Notes under the pieces: model-generated
Seen by the model: the letters and a program-made list of their open reading frames with translations, nothing else
Told to the model about the DNA's origin: nothing
Database searches by the model: none
Program-made: the position numbers and the translations under genes
Part shown: positions 18,457-30,529 of the stretch, piece after piece
Position numbering within the stretch: the first letter of the stretch is position 1
How the letters are laid out: each line of letters begins with the position of its first letter
Source: Rhodospirillales bacterium
Lineage (GTDB): Bacteria > Pseudomonadota > Alphaproteobacteria > CACIAM-22H2
DNA length: 64,000 nt
Direction: 5' to 3'
Assembly: GCA_016794025.1 (NCBI GenBank)
Contig: JAEUKX010000014.1
Location: 1-64,000, forward strand

Positions 18457-18785
18457 GCCGTCTCGGCGAGATTTCGCCAATTCGGGTTCGTCCGCGCGAT
18501 CATCTGAATCCTCCACGCATGTGGCCAGGTCTCGATGCGCGCGGCGAGCGAACGCGCCGCCGGGATATCGTCGAGCCGCTCGAGCCAGTAGATCGAGAGC
18601 GGGGCGAGTCCGGCAAGGTTTCCCGTCGCGCCGACTGTGAGCTCGCCCTGTGGATCGGCGCCCGCGATATAGACAAAAAACGCGGTCCCGTGGGTCGGCG
18701 ACAGCAAATTCGCATCGCCCGACGCTCTCTGGCCGGCACGCCCACTTTTCTTTTTCGCGCGACCGTCAATTTGCCGCGTCGACAT
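18453..18785 (-). CDS. Degenerate GIY-YIG-fold protein
   Basis: 110 residues from the ATG at 18785 (another ATG at 18803). The C-terminal half, with [20 protein letters not shown] and [20 protein letters not shown], matches the tail of small UvrC-type GIY-YIG nucleases (usual form AxxREKQIKxWxR, NPxWxDL). The N-terminal strand pair [19 protein letters not shown] stands for the GIY/YIG strands. The following segment with the catalytic Arg/His (RRxxEH) is missing and the catalytic Glu helix lacks Glu at its usual place, so it is probably not a nuclease. Its stop shares CTAG with the chemoreceptor gene. Confidence 0.65.
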   Translation of the reverse strand: MSTRQIDGRAKKKSGRAGQRASGDANLLSPTHGTAFFVYIAGADPQGELTVGATGNLAGLAPLSIYWLERLDDIPAARSLAARIETWPHAWRIQMIARTNPNWRNLAETA

Positions 18786-18870
18786 GCCGGGACCATCCTC
18801 CATTTACGATGGTAAGACGTGTTGCGCACGGCTTGCAATGCCCGAAACCACCGCCATACTCGTCCGCTGC

Positions 18871-20301
18871 ATGCCCCCCACAAGAAATACAATCAGCCGC
18901 GCCGTCGTGTTTGCAGCATTTTTGTATGCTCTGGCCGGGTTGCAACCGGCCGTCGCGGCAACAGACGGACTCCATATCGATGGTGCCGCGATCGGGCCGA
19001 TTTGGCTGGTTCCGTTCGCGGCGATTCTGGCGGGGATCGCACTTGGTCCGCTTGTAGCGCCGCACGTGTGGCACAGGCACTACGGTAAGTATGCCTTTGC
19101 CTGTGCGCTGGCGTTCCTTGTCCCGTGCGCCGCGGCGTTCGGAAGCGCGATCGCGGTCTACGAGTTTATACATACATTCACTGTCGAATATGTGCCGTTC
19201 GTCGTCCTGCTTCTTGCCCTCTACGTGACCGCCGGCGGCATCCGCCTGCGTGGCGCGCTTGGCGGGACGCCCGCGGGAAATACCGGCCTGCTTGCGCTTG
19301 GCACCTTGCTGGCAAGCATCATGGGGACCACAGGTGCCTGCATGCTGCTGATCCAGCCGCTCCTGCGGTCAAACGCCGGGCGCGCCCGGAACGCGCACGT
19401 GTTCGTCTTCTTCATCATTCTCGTCGGAAACGTCGGCGGCGCCCTCACTCCGCTTGGCGATCCGCCGCTTTTCATCGGCTTTCTCGAGGGTGTCGATTTC
19501 TTCTGGGTCACCCGCGCGATGTTGCTGCCGATGCTGTTTCTCGCCATTCCGCTGCTAGCGATATTCTATGCGCTCGACCGGCGCATTGCCGTGAGCGAGC
19601 CTCCGCAGGCACCGGCTCCCTCCGAGCCCTTCGCGATCGAGGGCAAGCGCAACATTGCGCTCCTTGCGGCCGTCGTCGGCGCGGTTCTCGTGTCCGGCAT
19701 TTGGCGGGCAGACTGGACAATCGAGATTTTCCATACGGTCATTCCCGGCGAGAATGTCGTGAGGACGCTCGTACTGCTCGCGGTCGCCGCACTGTCGCTC
19801 GCGATCACGCCGCCGGCAATCCGCGAGGCGAACGGGTTCGACTGGGGTCCGATGGCGGAGGTCGCCAAGCTCTTCATCGGAATTTTCATCACGATCATCC
19901 CGGCGATCGCGATCGTGCGCGCCGGGAGCGATGGCGCGCTTGCGTCGCTCGTTGGATTTCTCGATGCCGGCGGGCATCCGAACGACATGGTCTATTTCTG
20001 GGCGACCGGCGTGCTTTCGGCCTTTCTCGACAACGCGCCCACCTATCTGCTGTTCTTCAATCTTGCAGGCGGCGATGCCGCCACGCTTATGACGACGCTT
20101 GCGCGCACGCTGCTGGCCATATCGGCCGGCGCCGTGTTCATGGGTGCGCTTACGTATATCGGGAACGCCCCGAACTTCATGGTGAAGGCGATGGCCGAGG
20201 CGAAGGGCGTGCGAATGCCGTCCTTCTTCGGCTACATGGGATGGTCGTTGGCCGTCCTGCTCCCGCTGCTCGTCCTGCAAGCGATGGTCTTCTTTACTTG
20301 A
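18871..20301 (+). CDS. Sodium:proton antiporter/CitMHS-type transporter (copy 1)
   Basis: About 476 residues from the ATG at 18871 (an alternative at 18838). An N-terminal cleavable-type signal (VVFAAFLYALAGLQPAVAAT) is followed by about twelve hydrophobic segments. Conserved blocks are HRHYGKYAF, NVGGALTPLGDPPLF, LEGVDFFW, FLDNAPTYLLFFNLAGG and TYIGNAPNFMVKAMAEA. They place it in the ion transporter superfamily (NhaD/CitMHS-like, often named sodium:proton antiporter). Substrate unproven. It is followed 61 bases later by a paralogue of nearly equal length. The start is uncertain because no good ribosome site is visible. Confidence 0.85.
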   Translation: MPPTRNTISRAVVFAAFLYALAGLQPAVAATDGLHIDGAAIGPIWLVPFAAILAGIALGPLVAPHVWHRHYGKYAFACALAFLVPCAAAFGSAIAVYEFIHTFTVEYVPFVVLLLALYVTAGGIRLRGALGGTPAGNTGLLALGTLLASIMGTTGACMLLIQPLLRSNAGRARNAHVFVFFIILVGNVGGALTPLGDPPLFIGFLEGVDFFWVTRAMLLPMLFLAIPLLAIFYALDRRIAVSEPPQAPAPSEPFAIEGKRNIALLAAVVGAVLVSGIWRADWTIEIFHTVIPGENVVRTLVLLAVAALSLAITPPAIREANGFDWGPMAEVAKLFIGIFITIIPAIAIVRAGSDGALASLVGFLDAGGHPNDMVYFWATGVLSAFLDNAPTYLLFFNLAGGDAATLMTTLARTLLAISAGAVFMGALTYIGNAPNFMVKAMAEAKGVRMPSFFGYMGWSLAVLLPLLVLQAMVFFT

Positions 20302-20362
20302 CGCGGGCGCCGGACCCCGGCGAGTGTCGGCGGTACGGAAAGCAAGCAAGAAAAGGCAGGGC

Positions 20363-21790
20363 ATGGAAACGTTGCGTCGCAGATTCGGACTTGTCGCCTT
20401 CGTGCTCGGGGCGGCTGCCCTTGCCAGCCCCGCACATGCGGCCGAAGCTCTCGATGGCGCATCGCTTTCGGCATGGTGGGCGGTTCCGTTCGTCGGCGTC
20501 CTTCTCTCGATCGCCATCCTGCCACTTGCCGCACCCGCGCTCTGGCACCACCACTACGGAAAGATCGCGCTCGGGTGGGCGATTGCCTTCGTCGTCCCCT
20601 TCCTTGCCACGCAGCCGGCCGGGCTTGTGGTCGAGACGATGGCGCATGTCATGCTGGCGGAATACCTCCCGTTCCTGATCCTCATCGGGACACTCTTCAC
20701 GATTGCCGGCGGCGTTCTCGTGCGCGGAAACATCCATGGCTCGCCGGGCATGAATGTCCGCCTGCTCGCGATCGGCACTCTCATCGCCAGCATCACGGGC
20801 ACGACGGGTGCCGCGATGCTGATGATCCGGCCGGTTCTCCGTGCCAACGACGAGCGACGGCACAATGCGCATGTCGTCGTGTTTTTCATCTTCCTCGTCG
20901 CGAATGTCGGCGGCAGCCTCACGCCACTCGGCGATCCGCCGCTCTTCCTCGGCTTCCTCAAGGGTGTCGACTTCTTCTGGCCGACGGTACACATGGCGGC
21001 ACCGATGGTGCTCGTCTGCGCCATCCTGCTCTGCGCGTTCTACGTGCTCGACGTCTGGTTTTACCGGTTCGACACGCATCTGCCACCGCGCCCGGACCCG
21101 ACGCCCGATACGCGCGTGCGTCTGGACGGGCAGATCAACCTGGTCCTGCTCGGTGGAGTCGTGGCGGCAGTCCTCATGTCCGGCGTATGGAAGCCCGGCA
21201 TAGAGATCGTCGTCCTCGGAACGCACATGCCGCTGGAAGGTCTGGCCCGCGATGCGATCCTGCTGGCGCTCGCCGCGATCTCGCTGAAACTCACGCCGGC
21301 CGGCGTACGCGAGGGAAATGACTTCACCTGGGGCCCGATCCTGGAGGTCGCGAAGCTGTTCTTCGGCATCTTCGCGACGATCGTGCCGGTCATCGCGATG
21401 CTGCGGGCAGGCCCCGGAGGCGCATTCGCGTCGGTCGTGGCGCTTGTCACCGGGCCCGACGGAAAGCCGAATGACACCATGTATTTCTGGATGTCCGGCG
21501 GCCTGTCGAGCTTCCTCGACAATGCGCCGACCTATCTGGTGTTCTTCAATCTTGCGAGCGGCGACGCCCAAGAGATGATGGGCCCGCTTGCCTCGACGCT
21601 GCTTGCCATCTCCGCGGGGTCGGTCTTCATGGGGGCGAATACGTATATCGGAAATGCGCCCAACTTCATGGTCAAGTCGATCGCGGAGGCCGGCGGCGTC
21701 AAAATGCCGAGCTTCGTGGGCTACATGGCATGGTCGTGCGCGTTCCTGATCCCCTGCTTCGCGATCGTCACGTTCTTCTTCTTCCGCTAG
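20363..21790 (+). CDS. Sodium:proton antiporter/CitMHS-type transporter (copy 2)
   Basis: 475 residues, paralogue of the preceding gene with the same block order (HHHYGKIAL, NVGGSLTPLGDPPLFLGFL, LKGVDFFW, SFLDNAPTYLVFFNLA, TYIGNAPNFMVKSIAEAGG). It has an N-terminal signal ending near SPAHAAE and about twelve membrane segments. The ATG at 20363 has GGCAGGG upstream. The 3' end overlaps the facing RNHCP gene by 23 bases. The two tandem copies may form a hetero-pair or have diverged in ion or substrate; nothing in the sequence decides. Confidence 0.88.
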   Translation: METLRRRFGLVAFVLGAAALASPAHAAEALDGASLSAWWAVPFVGVLLSIAILPLAAPALWHHHYGKIALGWAIAFVVPFLATQPAGLVVETMAHVMLAEYLPFLILIGTLFTIAGGVLVRGNIHGSPGMNVRLLAIGTLIASITGTTGAAMLMIRPVLRANDERRHNAHVVVFFIFLVANVGGSLTPLGDPPLFLGFLKGVDFFWPTVHMAAPMVLVCAILLCAFYVLDVWFYRFDTHLPPRPDPTPDTRVRLDGQINLVLLGGVVAAVLMSGVWKPGIEIVVLGTHMPLEGLARDAILLALAAISLKLTPAGVREGNDFTWGPILEVAKLFFGIFATIVPVIAMLRAGPGGAFASVVALVTGPDGKPNDTMYFWMSGGLSSFLDNAPTYLVFFNLASGDAQEMMGPLASTLLAISAGSVFMGANTYIGNAPNFMVKSIAEAGGVKMPSFVGYMAWSCAFLIPCFAIVTFFFFR

Positions 21791-22097
21791 CCGCCTCGGC
21801 GGCCTTTCGCGCGACGGACTGCAGCGCCTCGCGCGAATCCGCCGGTACCGTCCGGCATCTGCGCTTCGCGCCGCAGACCGTACACGCGTGAACGAGCGAC
21901 CAGTCTCCGCCCTTCGTCTCGACCGAGACCGGGCGCATCAGGCCGCCGCAGGTCTCGGCACGATCGCCGGGGTTCACGTCGACATGCGCGGACCAGAGGC
22001 AGTGCGGGCAATGGTTCGTATAGCCGTCTCCCGACACGCTGCGGCCGCAATTCGCGCAGACGAAATTTTCGACCTTGCGCTGGAATTTCCGGCTCAC
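21768..22097 (-). CDS. RNHCP-domain zinc-ribbon protein
   Basis: 109 residues. Four CxxC-type pairs are visible: FVCANCGRSV, TNHCPHCLWSAHVD (the family's RNHCP box, here TNHCP), TCGG and HACTVCGAKRRC. The set suggests one or two zinc sites, possibly nucleic-acid binding; function unknown. It starts at a GTG (22097) that overlaps the ChrA stop (GTGA), so it is the last gene of the SOD-rhodanese/chrA operon. Confidence 0.82.
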   Translation of the reverse strand: MSRKFQRKVENFVCANCGRSVSGDGYTNHCPHCLWSAHVDVNPGDRAETCGGLMRPVSVETKGGDWSLVHACTVCGAKRRCRTVPADSREALQSVARKAAEAASGRRRT

Positions 22098-23437
22098 AGC
22101 CCGATGATCCAGCGCGCAAGTCCGTAGGCCGCCCCCGCGAACACGAGCCAATGGATTGCCGTGCCAAAGCGGACCAGAGCAAAAAGCGCCACGGCGGCGA
22201 CGGCGACAGCCGCAAGATCGATCCTCCCGGACGATCCCATGAAGACCGCCGTGCCGAGGAAGACCGCGAGATTGAGAACGACGCCGACGACCGCCGCCGT
22301 TATCGCCCCGAGCGCCGCCGACGCCGCCCGGTTCTCGTGCAATCCTTCGATATAGGGGGCCGCGGCAAGGATGAAGAAGAAGCTCGGCAGGAAGGTGACG
22401 TAGCTTGCAAGGAGCGCCCCCATCGCGGCCGGCAATAGCGGATCGGAAGCGGCCGTATTCCAGCCGGCGAAGAAGCCGACATACTGAAGCACGAGGATGA
22501 GCGGCCCCGGCGTGGTTTCGGCAAGCGCCAGCCCGTTCAGCATTTCCGCGGGCGACAGCCATGCGTAGACGCGCACGGCGGCATCGGCAACATACGGCAG
22601 GACCGCATAGGCGCCCCCGAAGGTGACAAAGGCGGCCTTCGTGAAAAGGTCGGCAATATCGAGAAACGGCCGCGTTCCCATCGCCCAGAGAACGGCACCG
22701 ACCGGGATCGCCCACAGTACGGCGAAGACGATCGACAGCCCGGCAAACCGGCGCGATGCATTCGGCGGAAGTGCGGCGAAATGCGGCACCTCGTCACCGT
22801 CGACGGCTGCGCCGTGGGCCCCGCCGGCGAACGGGGATTCCCGGCCGCCAAGCGTGGAAAGCCAGCCGATTCCCGCGGCCGCCACGACAACCCAAGGGAA
22901 CCCGACACCGAGCAGGTGGATGGCGACGAACGCAGCGGCAGCCAAAGCCGCAGGCGGCCAGCCGCCCAGGGCCTTGCGCCCGATCCGCCAGACAGCGTGC
23001 CCGACGATGGCGACGACGACGGGCTTCAATCCATCGAAGATCGCGCCGACAAACCCGGTCTCGCCGTGCGCCGCCGCAAGCCAGGAAAGCGCCAGCATGC
23101 ATGCCATGCCGGGAAGCACGAAGAGCGCGCCGGCCGCGATCCCTCCGGCCGTCCCGTGCAACCGCCACCCGATATAGATTGCCAGCTGGGTTGCTTCGGG
23201 GCCCGGCAGCAATGTCGCGAAGGACAGTCCTCGCAGAAAGGCACGTTGACCGATCCATCGCCGGCCATCGACAAGATCGTGCTGCATCATGGCGATCTGC
23301 CCGGCCGGGCCGCCAAACGACAGGCACCCCAGCCGGAACCAGTAGGCGAGCGCCGTGGCAAAGCCGGGCCGATCCGGAATGGCGGGTGCGGAAGCGTCGG
23401 GCATCGCGTTTCCTCTGCTCTTGAGGTCCTCACTCAT
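22094..23437 (-). CDS. chrA: Chromate transporter ChrA (two CHR domains)
   Basis: 447-residue inner-membrane transporter that extrudes chromate. The N-terminal CHR domain has FRLGCLSFGGPAGQIAMM and LLPGPEATQLAIYIG. The C-terminal CHR domain (from about residue 265) repeats the pattern with FVTFGGAYAVLPYV and ETTPGPLILVLQYVG. About ten to twelve hydrophobic segments. The ATG at 23437 overlaps the stop of the SOD-rhodanese gene (ATGA). The GTG-started RNHCP gene overlaps its own stop, so all three are one transcript. Confidence 0.93.
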   Translation of the reverse strand: MSEDLKSRGNAMPDASAPAIPDRPGFATALAYWFRLGCLSFGGPAGQIAMMQHDLVDGRRWIGQRAFLRGLSFATLLPGPEATQLAIYIGWRLHGTAGGIAAGALFVLPGMACMLALSWLAAAHGETGFVGAIFDGLKPVVVAIVGHAVWRIGRKALGGWPPAALAAAAFVAIHLLGVGFPWVVVAAAGIGWLSTLGGRESPFAGGAHGAAVDGDEVPHFAALPPNASRRFAGLSIVFAVLWAIPVGAVLWAMGTRPFLDIADLFTKAAFVTFGGAYAVLPYVADAAVRVYAWLSPAEMLNGLALAETTPGPLILVLQYVGFFAGWNTAASDPLLPAAMGALLASYVTFLPSFFFILAAAPYIEGLHENRAASAALGAITAAVVGVVLNLAVFLGTAVFMGSSGRIDLAAVAVAAVALFALVRFGTAIHWLVFAGAAYGLARWIIGL

Positions 23438-24357
23438 ACGCTGCCCCTGCCCTTGGCGTCGAGGCTTCCGCCGGACGCGCGCCAGCCGACAATACCGACA
23501 TCGAGATGACGCGCGCGAAAGCCCTGCGCGCGAAGGGCAGCCGCAGTATCCCGGCTGAACGAAAAGCCGTAGACGCAGTAGACGACGATCTCCCGGTCCT
23601 TCGGAAGGCCCGCCGCAAAGCCGTCGGGCGCCGCCGGATCGACGCGCAACGCGCCGGGAAGCACCGTCTCCGCCGCGGCATAGGTCGGCCCGCGCCGCGC
23701 ATCGACGAACACGCCGCCGAAATCGCCGAGCTCGGCGATGGACGTCGCGTAAGGAACCTGCGGCGGGGGCGCGCCGCGCCAGCGTGCGGCCGCCGCAGTC
23801 CAGTCGATCGCGCCGAGCCAGGCGTCGACATAGGCGGTCGCGTTGGCGCCGTAGTCGAGATGGTAGGCGTGCTCGTACATGTCGAGCGCCACGAGCGGCA
23901 CCGCACCCGCGAAACCCATCGTGTGATCGGCACACCACTGGATCGCGAGACGGCCCGAGCGCATCTCGCGCACGAGCACGACCCAGCCGGACCCGCCGGC
24001 AAGCGCCCGGCCACAGGCCGCAAAGCGCGCGCGCCAGGCCTCGTAGGACCCGAAGTCGCGGTCGATCGCCGCCGCAAGATCGGGCGGCGGCGGCATTGCC
24101 GGTCCGAGCGCTTCGAAATGGATCTCGTGCAACAGCATCGAGTTGTAGGCAACCAGCTCCTCGCGCTTGAGCGCGTTCCAGTCGAAGCCTGGCGCTGTCG
24201 CGGGATCAAGTGCTGCCAGCCGCGCCGTGATCGCGTCGAGCCGGCGCACGGCACCCGCGTAGTTGTTCTCGTAGTGGCTGGCGACGAGCCGCTCGCTGAA
24301 CCCCGGATAGGATTCGGGCTTGGCACCGAGTGGCTTCAAGGTCTTCAAATACGACAT
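23434..24357 (-). CDS. Iron/manganese superoxide dismutase fused to a rhodanese domain
   Basis: 307 residues. Residues 1-195 are an Fe/Mn superoxide dismutase with metal ligands His28 (ASHYENNYAGAV), a His in MLLHEIHFEALG, and Asp/His in DMYEHAYHLDYG. Residues 215-300 are a rhodanese domain with the active-site Cys in YCVYGFSFSRDTAAAL. The two domains are joined by a linker containing GAPPPQVPYATSIAELG. It is translationally coupled to chrA. Known chromate operons contain a ChrC superoxide dismutase and rhodanese-containing ChrB proteins, so a role against chromate or its reactive-oxygen products is inferred. Probably cytoplasmic. Confidence 0.9.
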   Translation of the reverse strand: MSYLKTLKPLGAKPESYPGFSERLVASHYENNYAGAVRRLDAITARLAALDPATAPGFDWNALKREELVAYNSMLLHEIHFEALGPAMPPPPDLAAAIDRDFGSYEAWRARFAACGRALAGGSGWVVLVREMRSGRLAIQWCADHTMGFAGAVPLVALDMYEHAYHLDYGANATAYVDAWLGAIDWTAAAARWRGAPPPQVPYATSIAELGDFGGVFVDARRGPTYAAAETVLPGALRVDPAAPDGFAAGLPKDREIVVYCVYGFSFSRDTAAALRAQGFRARHLDVGIVGWRASGGSLDAKGRGSV

Positions 24358-24457
24358 CGTCCGCAATCCTCCCGCAAAAGCCCACAATTCGGGCTTCCGG
24401 AAGGCAGTGCTTGGACGACGGATCGTCTGGGGAAATTGCGGGGCGACTGCCGTTAGC

Positions 24458-24487
24458 CCCGCGCGGGTTTCTATATTCCCGCGCGGG
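24458..24487 (-). promoter_or_regulatory. Twin CCCGCGCGGG palindromes flanking an AT-rich decamer
   Basis: Two copies of the self-complementary decamer CCCGCGCGGG (24458-24467, 24478-24487) are separated by TTTCTATATT. On the minus strand the centre reads AATATAGAAA and contains the -10-like TATAGA. The SOD-rhodanese start lies about 100 bases downstream and the acid-phosphatase stop 24 bases upstream. It could be an operator pair over the operon promoter, or a terminator-like hairpin for the phosphatase gene (no T-run). Confidence 0.4.
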
Positions 24488-24510
24488 TCGCCGATCAAGA
24501 GCCTTTCGCG

Positions 24511-25377
24511 CTAAGGCTTGGGACCGCTCCACGGCTGAAGCGCGGCGCGCTTCGCCGCACGCTGTTCGTCCGGCGACTTCTTGTAGTCGTGGCCGAACGG
24601 CGCGCTCTCGAACGAGCCGTAGGTGGGGTTGGGCAGCACGATCCATTCGCGCCCCCAGCGCTCCTTGTTCGCCTCGAACACCTTGAGCCGTTCGGCCTCG
24701 GAGGTACGGTATTCGTCGACGAAATCGCCGAAATTGTCGCCGATGTTCAGGAGAACACGATAATCCTTGGCGATGAAGGCACGCCGCGTGCCCTTCTGGG
24801 AGGTCCAGTCGGGCTTCTCGCGCGAGGCGAGCACCGTGTCGACATTGCCGCCCATCGGAAATCCCAAGGCCTCGAGATTCTTGACTGTCGACGGCTTCTC
24901 TTCGGCCGTCCGGTTCGTGACGTAGAAAACCTTCACGCCCTTGGACTGGGCGTATTTCGCGAAATCGAGCGCTCCGGGAATGGCAAGCGATGTCTGGCTG
25001 TTGACGAACTGGGTCCAGGTCTTCGGATTGAAGGAAGTGCCTGCAATCACCATCCACGCCTGATAGCCGGAATTGTCCATGAGCGTCTCGTCGGCATCGA
25101 TCACGACCGCCGGCGGCTTGTCCGCGAAAGGCTGGGTCTGCTCGGCCGGCGCGCCGGTCCAGCTCCGGTCGGCGAGCGCCTGATCGAGCCGCATGCGTGC
25201 CAGGGCGAACGCACTGGCAGCAGCGCCTTTGTATTCCACCGAGCGTTGCATCCATAGCACGGCATTGAGATTGTCGTCGGCCGGTACGGGATCCGCGGCA
25301 AAGGCCGGGGCCGCAAAGAGAACGAACAAGAGCGCGCCGGCGGCTACGCCGCGACGGAAATCGAATTTGGCGGGCAC
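24511..25377 (-). CDS. HAD-family acid phosphatase (5'-nucleotidase, lipoprotein e(P4)-like)
   Basis: 288 residues, exported. It starts at a GTG (25377) preceded by GAGGAGG, followed by a signal peptide (RRGVAAGALLFVLFAAPAFA). The catalytic HAD motif I is VVIDADETLMDNSGYQA near residue 80, motif II is VFYVTNRTAEEK and motif IV is LLNIGDNFGDFVDEY. There is no lipobox Cys at the cleavage site, so it is likely a soluble periplasmic form. It removes phosphate from nucleotides or similar esters in the periplasm. Confidence 0.9.
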   Translation of the reverse strand: MPAKFDFRRGVAAGALLFVLFAAPAFAADPVPADDNLNAVLWMQRSVEYKGAAASAFALARMRLDQALADRSWTGAPAEQTQPFADKPPAVVIDADETLMDNSGYQAWMVIAGTSFNPKTWTQFVNSQTSLAIPGALDFAKYAQSKGVKVFYVTNRTAEEKPSTVKNLEALGFPMGGNVDTVLASREKPDWTSQKGTRRAFIAKDYRVLLNIGDNFGDFVDEYRTSEAERLKVFEANKERWGREWIVLPNPTYGSFESAPFGHDYKKSPDEQRAAKRAALQPWSGPKP

Positions 25378-25486
25378 GGGTACACCTCCTCGGGATGCGG
25401 GATGGCCGCAGGGATGGTGTCGCAGGCGCGACGGGCCGCGCAATCGAATTGTCGCAATTCGGGTAACAGCCCGGCGTGGCGGGCCA

Positions 25487-25960
25487 CTACTTGAAGCGGA
25501 CCTTGATGATTTCGTATGCCTTGTGTCCGCGCGGCGTGGCGACTTCGACGGTATCGCCGGCCTGCTTGTTGATCAGGGCGCGCGCAAGCGGCGACGTGAT
25601 CGAAATACGGCCCTTTTCGACATCGGCTTCGTCCGCGCCGACGATCTGATAGGTCGCTTCCTCGTCGGTATCCTCGTCGGCGAGTGTGACCTTCGCACCG
25701 AATTTCACCTGCTTGCCGGTGAGCGAAGCCACATCGATGACCTCGCCACGGCTGACCTTGTCCTCGAGTTCGGCGATCCGGCCCTCGATGAACGACTGGC
25801 GCTCGCGCGCGGCGTGATACTCGGCGTTCTCCGAAAGGTCCCCGTGGTCGCGTGCCTCGGCGATCGCTCGGATAACTGCCGGCCGCTCGACCGTCTTCAG
25901 GTTCTTGAGCTCCGCTTCGAGGCGATCGAAGCCCTCGCGCGTCATCGGAATCTTGTCCAT
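25487..25960 (-). CDS. greA: Transcription elongation factor GreA
   Basis: 157 residues, rescues stalled RNA polymerase by stimulating transcript cleavage. The N-terminal coiled coil contains the conserved tip [15 protein letters not shown] with the acidic residues needed for activity. The C-terminal FKBP-like domain contains [18 protein letters not shown] and ends EIIKVRF. The ATG at 25960 ([11 protein letters not shown]) gives the standard length. It follows carB on the same strand (132 bases), the usual alphaproteobacterial order. Confidence 0.97.
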   Translation of the reverse strand: MDKIPMTREGFDRLEAELKNLKTVERPAVIRAIAEARDHGDLSENAEYHAARERQSFIEGRIAELEDKVSRGEVIDVASLTGKQVKFGAKVTLADEDTDEEATYQIVGADEADVEKGRISITSPLARALINKQAGDTVEVATPRGHKAYEIIKVRFK

Positions 25961-26092
25961 CTCAGACCGTACCCGAACTCCGTTTCTCCCGGCTGCGGCC
26001 CGGCGGAAAATGCCGTTTCGCAATGCCTTCCAGCCTCGGCGACCCGCAACGGATCGGCCGTCCTGCAGTCCCGCATACTCGGGGGTTTGCCG

Positions 26093-29344
<3,252 letters not shown>

Positions 29345-29347
29345 GGG

Positions 29348-30529
29348 TCAGGCCGCCTTCGGGTTAGCCATCAGCGCGGTGAAGCGCTCGAACAGGTAAT
29401 GTGCGTCCTGCGGACCGGGGCTCGCCTCGGGGTGATACTGGACGGAAAATGCGGGCCGGTCGGTGCAACGCAGCCCCTCGTTCGTCTTGTCGAAGAGCGA
29501 GATGTGGGTGACGACCGCGGTCTTCGGCAGCGTCTCGGGAATCACGGCGAAGCCGTGGTTCTGCGACGTGATCTCGACCTTGCCGGTCTCGAGGTCCTGC
29601 ACCGGATGGTTGGCGCCGCGATGGCCGAGATGGAGCTTTTTGGTCTGTGCGCCAAGAGCGAGCGCCAGAAGCTGGTGGCCAAGGCAGATGCCGAAGATCG
29701 GGACACGCTTTTCCAGTAGCGCCCTGATGACCGGGACCGCGTAGATGCCTGTCGCCGCCGGATCGCCGGGGCCGTTGGACAGGAAGACGCCGTCCGGCTT
29801 GTGGCGCAGGATGTCCTCGGCCGAGGCCGAGGCCGGCACGACCGTCACCTTGCAGCCGGCCTGTGCCAGGCAGCGCAGGATGTTGCGCTTGGCGCCGTAG
29901 TCGACCGCAACGACGTTGAACCTTGGCTTGGCAAGCTTGCCGTATCCCCTTCCGAGCTGCCAGGCCGTCTCGTCCCACGAATAGCTCTGGCGAGTCGTCA
30001 CGTCCTTGGCGAGGTCCATGCCCTCGAGGCCGGGCCATGCCTTCGCTTCGGCAACCAGCGCCTCGGCGTCCAGCTTTCCGTCGGGCGCATGGACGATCGT
30101 GCCGCTCGGCGCGCCGGTGTCGCGGATGTGCCGGGTCAGCGCACGCGTATCGACGCCGCAGATGCCCGGAAGGCCGTTTGCCTTCAACCACGCGTCGAGA
30201 TGGCGCGTGGCACGGAAATTCGACGGCTCGGTGATGTCGGCGCGCAGCACGAGGCCGCGCGCGGCCGGCGTCACCGTCTCGATGTCTTCCTCGTTCGTGC
30301 CGACATTGCCGACATGCGGGAAGGTGAAGGTGATGATCTGCCCGGCATAGGACGGATCGGTGAGGATCTCCTGATAGCCGGTGATCGAGGTGTTGAAGCA
30401 CACCTCTCCGGTCTTCTTCGCCGCGGCACCGATGCCCCTGCCCCAGAAGATGGCGCCGTCGGAAAGCGCCAGGGCGGCTGTCGTACCGGCTGGCGGCGTG
30501 GCGGTTGCAGAACGTTTGCGCGCGGTCAT
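29348..30529 (-). CDS. carA: Carbamoyl-phosphate synthase small subunit CarA
   Basis: 393 residues, the glutaminase subunit. The N-terminal small-subunit domain includes GEVCFNTSITGYQEILTDPS. The class I amidotransferase domain has the catalytic Cys in FGICLGHQLLALALG and the His/Glu pair near the C-terminus (QYHPEASPGP). The ATG at 30529 is the first start. The spacer upstream is shared with the divergent TetR gene. Confidence 0.97.
   Translation of the reverse strand: MTARKRSATATPPAGTTAALALSDGAIFWGRGIGAAAKKTGEVCFNTSITGYQEILTDPSYAGQIITFTFPHVGNVGTNEEDIETVTPAARGLVLRADITEPSNFRATRHLDAWLKANGLPGICGVDTRALTRHIRDTGAPSGTIVHAPDGKLDAEALVAEAKAWPGLEGMDLAKDVTTRQSYSWDETAWQLGRGYGKLAKPRFNVVAVDYGAKRNILRCLAQAGCKVTVVPASASAEDILRHKPDGVFLSNGPGDPAATGIYAVPVIRALLEKRVPIFGICLGHQLLALALGAQTKKLHLGHRGANHPVQDLETGKVEITSQNHGFAVIPETLPKTAVVTHISLFDKTNEGLRCTDRPAFSVQYHPEASPGPQDAHYLFERFTALMANPKAA

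Noticed and set aside
16585-18516. 643-codon minus-strand frame opposite the Cache chemoreceptor
   Set aside because: Repetitive Asp/Arg/Leu-rich product without motifs; the MCP reading is unambiguous.
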